This document shows positions 61,372-64,000 of a stretch of DNA of 64,000 bases, piece by piece (position 1 is the first letter of the stretch; each line of letters begins with the position of its first letter). Made by a program: the position numbers and the translations under genes. The DNA is from Palsa-147 sp049279675 (GTDB lineage Bacteria > Acidobacteriota > Terriglobia > Acidiferrales > UBA7541): assembly GCA_049279675.1 (NCBI GenBank), contig JBAPOP010000012.1, positions 1 to 64,000 of the forward strand. The letters are read 5' to 3'. A model generated the notes under the pieces. The model was not told the origin of the DNA, made no database searches, and was given only the letters and a program-made list of their open reading frames with translations.

Positions 61372-62321
61372 TGAAAATCGTCGCACTGGCCGGAGGAGTG
61401 GGCGCGTCGAAGCTCTTGTTCGGGCTAGCGCGCGTCATGCCACCCGGCGATTTGACAATCGTCGTCAATACCGGCGACGACATCGAGATGCACGGACTTA
61501 CCATTTGCCCCGATCTCGACATTGTCACGTATACGCTTGCTGGCGTAGTGAATCCTGTCGCGGGTTGGGGCATCGACGGCGACACGTTTGCGGCGCGCGA
61601 CTATCTCGGCCGCTACGGACGCGAAACTTGGTTCAATCTCGGCGATCGCGATCTCGCGACGCATATCCATCGCACGGACATGCTGCACCGTGGAGCCACG
61701 CTTTCCGCGTGTGCCGAGTCGATTCGTCGCGCGCTCGGAGTCGAGGCGAACATTTTGCCGATGAGCGACGAGCCGGTGCGCACGCAAATTGAAACTGAGA
61801 GCGGACTGCTTCCTTTTCAACACTACCTGGTGAAGCATCGAGCCGTGCCGAAAGTCGCGAAAATTCATTTCCATGGCGCCGCGTCTGCGGAACCGGCTCC
61901 TGGAGTGATGGAAGCCATCGCCGGAGCCGACGGAATCGTGATTTGCCCGAGCAATCCGCTGATCAGCATTGGGCCGATTCTCGCCGTGCCAGGAATCCGC
62001 AAAGCGCTTGCTTCCCGGCGCGCGAATGTCGCAGCGATTAGCCCGATCGTGGGCGGAGCTTCGCTCAAAGGCCCGTCGGACAAGATGATGGCGGAGCTGA
62101 GCCTCGATGTTTCGGCGCTGGGTGTGGCGCAGATGTATCGGGATATTTCGCAACGCATCGTGATTGATACGAGTGACGCGGAATTGCGGGCGCCAATCGA
62201 ACAATTGGGCATGTCCGTGTCTGTTAGCGGCACGGTGATGCGCACGGACGAAGACAAAGTTCGGCTTGCCGCCTGCACGCTCAGCCAGTTTGAGGAAAAA
62301 GCGAACCGTGCGCCGGCCTAA
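61371..62321 (+). CDS. cofD: 2-phospho-L-lactate (or PEP) transferase
   Basis: The 316-residue enzyme moves the phospho-lactyl or phosphoenolpyruvyl group to FO. ALAGGVGASKLLFGL at the N-terminus, VVNTGDDIEMHGL and GDRDLATHIHRT are family hallmarks. The start overlaps the cofH stop by one base (TGATG). Confidence 0.95.
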   Translation: MKIVALAGGVGASKLLFGLARVMPPGDLTIVVNTGDDIEMHGLTICPDLDIVTYTLAGVVNPVAGWGIDGDTFAARDYLGRYGRETWFNLGDRDLATHIHRTDMLHRGATLSACAESIRRALGVEANILPMSDEPVRTQIETESGLLPFQHYLVKHRAVPKVAKIHFHGAASAEPAPGVMEAIAGADGIVICPSNPLISIGPILAVPGIRKALASRRANVAAISPIVGGASLKGPSDKMMAELSLDVSALGVAQMYRDISQRIVIDTSDAELRAPIEQLGMSVSVSGTVMRTDEDKVRLAACTLSQFEEKANRAPA

Positions 62322-62361
62322 ACTCGCGGGGCCTTAGGCGCTAGAAAAATCTAAGGACGGA

Positions 62362-63075
62362 ATGAAAGCACTTCTCATCCCAGTGAAAGATTTGCGGAAT
62401 GCGAAGCAACGCCTCGCGCCGTGGCTTTCGCAGAGCGATCGAACTGAATTGGCGGCAGCGATGTTCGATGATTTCTGCGCAACTGTGGTCCGCGCTCGCG
62501 GCATGGACCGCATTTTTCTGGTCAGCAATTACGAACCCGCGATCGATCGCGCGCAGAAATTCGGGTGGGAAGTAATTCGCGAAACGGAGCAGCGCTCGGA
62601 GAGTGCGTCGGTAGATGCGGCGTCGCGAATCTGCGCGGAGCGCGGCGTGACGGCGCTTGCACGCGTGCCGATTGATTTGCCCCTTGTCACTCCCGAAGAC
62701 ATCGCTTCGATTTTTGCGGCGATGCGCCCGGTGCCGTCGGCAGTCATTGTTCCGTCGCGGAGCGGCACGGGGACGAACACACTGCTGCGCACGCCGCCGA
62801 CGCTTTTTCCGTCGCATTTTGGGCCGAACAGTTTTCCAAAACATTTGGCTGAGGCGAAGAGCTGCGGAGCCGAGTGCATCATACTAAGAAATGAGCGGCT
62901 CGAACTCGACGTAGACGACGCAGACGATTTGCAAGTTCTTGCCGCTAGGACAGATATTCCCGCAGCAACCAGGCGCTGGCTCGAGCGCGCCGGCTTTGGG
63001 AACGCAGCGCGGGCCGCCGGTGCGGCGGCAGGCTACAAGTCGATGCCGCCTGCTGGAGAGGCGTGTGAAGAATAA
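62362..63075 (+). CDS. cofC: phospholactate/phosphoenolpyruvate guanylyltransferase
   Basis: The 237-residue protein starts LIPVKDLRNAKQRLAP, a nucleotidyltransferase signature, and carries the metal-binding VPIDLPLVTPED. It activates 2-phospholactate, PEP or 3-phosphoglycerate with GTP; the donor cannot be read here. The CoA-transferase gene starts 11 bases before its stop. Confidence 0.93.
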   Translation: MKALLIPVKDLRNAKQRLAPWLSQSDRTELAAAMFDDFCATVVRARGMDRIFLVSNYEPAIDRAQKFGWEVIRETEQRSESASVDAASRICAERGVTALARVPIDLPLVTPEDIASIFAAMRPVPSAVIVPSRSGTGTNTLLRTPPTLFPSHFGPNSFPKHLAEAKSCGAECIILRNERLELDVDDADDLQVLAARTDIPAATRRWLERAGFGNAARAAGAAAGYKSMPPAGEACEE

Positions 63076-63739
63076 AATCTATCCGTCGGCCGATGCCGCG
63101 GTCGCCGACCTGCCTGACGGCACGAGCGTGATGTTCGGCGGCTTCGGCGGCGCAGGCTTCCCGCACGAATTGATTCGAGCCGTGGGCCGCAAGGGTTCGC
63201 GCAATCTTTTTGCGATCAGTAACAATTGCGGAACGGGCGATTCCGAACTCGGCGTGCTTTTCAAAAACAAGCAGATTCACAAAGTCATCGCGGCTTTTCC
63301 CGGGCCACAATCGATTTACTTTCAGCAACAGGTGGAAATGGGCGAAGTGGAATTCGAGCTGGTCCCGCAGGGTATTCTCTGCGAACGGATGCGCGCTGCT
63401 GGTGCGGGTATTCCGGCGTTTTATTCACCGGTGGGTGTTGGAACGGAGGTTGCATATGGCAAGGAGGAACGCGTCGTTGACGGCCGGCGGTGCATTTTGG
63501 AATCAGCGCTCCTTGCGGACTACGCATTCATCCGCGCACACCGCGCTGACCCGCTCGGAAATCTCACATACAGAAAGGCCGCCCGCAATTTCAATCCCGT
63601 GATGGCGACCGCCGCGAAGATTACCGTTGTCGAAGTGCAGGAAATCGTGCCGGTGGGCTCGCTTGATCCAGAAGCTATCGTCACACCCTCGGTATTTGTG
63701 GATCGCATTGTGGAGATTAGAGAAAGCCGTGGCGCTTAA
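63065..63739 (+). CDS. 3-oxoacid CoA-transferase subunit A
   Basis: The 224-residue subunit has the MFGGFGGAGFPHELI glycine-rich loop and the VAYGKEERVVDGR region of class I CoA-transferases (ScoA/AtoD). GGAGAGG precedes the GTG at 63065, which overlaps cofC by 11 bases. A longer open frame from 62939 lies inside cofC and is rejected. It would pair with the next gene to move CoA from succinyl-CoA or acetyl-CoA to a 3-oxoacid. Confidence 0.9.
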   Translation: MKNKIYPSADAAVADLPDGTSVMFGGFGGAGFPHELIRAVGRKGSRNLFAISNNCGTGDSELGVLFKNKQIHKVIAAFPGPQSIYFQQQVEMGEVEFELVPQGILCERMRAAGAGIPAFYSPVGVGTEVAYGKEERVVDGRRCILESALLADYAFIRAHRADPLGNLTYRKAARNFNPVMATAAKITVVEVQEIVPVGSLDPEAIVTPSVFVDRIVEIRESRGA

Positions 63740-64000
63740 AAACAAACTCACGAGGGAGCAAATCGCCGAGCGCGCAGCGCTGGAATTGCCAGACGGCGCC
63801 TACGTGAATCTCGGCTGGGGCATCCCGAACCTGATCGCCGCGTACGTGCCGAAAGGTGTGGACGTCATTTTTCACAGCGAGAACGGCATCCTTGGCATGG
63901 GCCCGCGCGCGAAAGAAGGGGAAGAGGATTTCGATATCGTGGATGCAATGAAAGCGCCGGTAACGATTCTGCCCGGCGCGGCATTTTTCTCGCAAGTGGA
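63729..64000 (+). CDS. 3-oxoacid CoA-transferase subunit B, cut by the window end
   Basis: The GTG at 63729 overlaps the subunit A stop by 11 bases. The 90 codons present read as subunit B, with LGWGIPNLIAAYVP and the catalytic Glu in HSENGILGMGP. The 3' part lies beyond the window. Confidence 0.9.
   Translation, partial: MALKNKLTREQIAERAALELPDGAYVNLGWGIPNLIAAYVPKGVDVIFHSENGILGMGPRAKEGEEDFDIVDAMKAPVTILPGAAFFSQV

Noticed and set aside
62939..63064. Upstream extension of CoA-transferase subunit A into cofC
   Set aside because: The added residues are cofC in another frame; the GTG at 63065 has a good ribosome binding site.
1..64000. CRISPR array, prophage, insertion sequence or integron
   Set aside because: No regularly spaced repeats, transposase, integrase, phage structural gene or cas-like gene was found.

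Overview
The window is chromosomal DNA of a diderm (LPS-exporting), high-GC bacterium. It is packed with housekeeping genes and shows no phage, insertion sequence or CRISPR array. The gene sets (lptB-rpoN-rapZ, yicC-gmk-rpoZ-coaBC, a class I biotin operon, a small BMC locus, and hairpin elements ending in CTAC) suggest Acidobacteriota. That placement is an inference from gene content, not from a phylogenetic marker search.

Layout. 1-1960: a Pro/Ala-rich membrane protein cut by the window edge, a small membrane protein, a VOC/glyoxalase protein and a small unknown. 2004-4458: a two-gene microcompartment locus (hexameric shell protein plus acylating aldehyde dehydrogenase with a long C-terminal extension). 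4459-4751: a hairpin-rich spacer ending in a good promoter. 4752-10097: LPS export and regulation (fused LptC/LptA-type protein, LptB, sigma-54, RapZ). 10140-15376: a polysaccharide deacetylase facing away from bioB-bioF-bioD-bioA. 15443-20310: lipid A-type ABC exporter, yicC, gmk, rpoZ, coaBC. 20372-26802: family 4 uracil-DNA glycosylase, a DMT transporter, PriA, a site-2 protease, an HU-type protein and dCTP deaminase. 26822-30658: a minus-strand oxidative-stress group (nitroreductase, Cu/Zn SOD, DoxX, pirin, MarR) and an SDR. 30775-32404: an exported protein of unknown function between a near-consensus promoter and a strong terminator. 32473-37647: smc, purC and a Fis-like protein on the minus strand. 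37941-49738: a methyltransferase, small unknowns, an M28 peptidase, cysS, a class III aminotransferase, YraN, GalT-like and SppA. 49813-49889: tRNA-Cys(GCA). 50006-57161: an aldo/keto reductase and a complete RND tripartite efflux operon. 57350 to the end: an F420 operon (fno-cofE-cofG-cofH-cofD-cofC) running by overlapping starts into both subunits of a 3-oxoacid CoA-transferase, the second cut by the window end.

How the parts work together. The last operon encodes most of coenzyme F420 synthesis together with the enzyme that reduces F420 with NADPH, so the host should make and use F420H2. The LPS block supplies the inner-membrane ATPase and periplasmic bridge of LPS export. The biotin operon covers all four late steps. 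The MarR group looks like an autoregulated redox-stress operon with a palindrome over its -35 box.

The most interesting points are the minimal microcompartment locus, the F420/CoA-transferase operon, the HU/dcd divergent promoters that share one -35 box, the roughly 80-residue insertion in the Smc head, and a recurring family of short intergenic hairpins. No clearly new multi-gene defence or mobile system was found.
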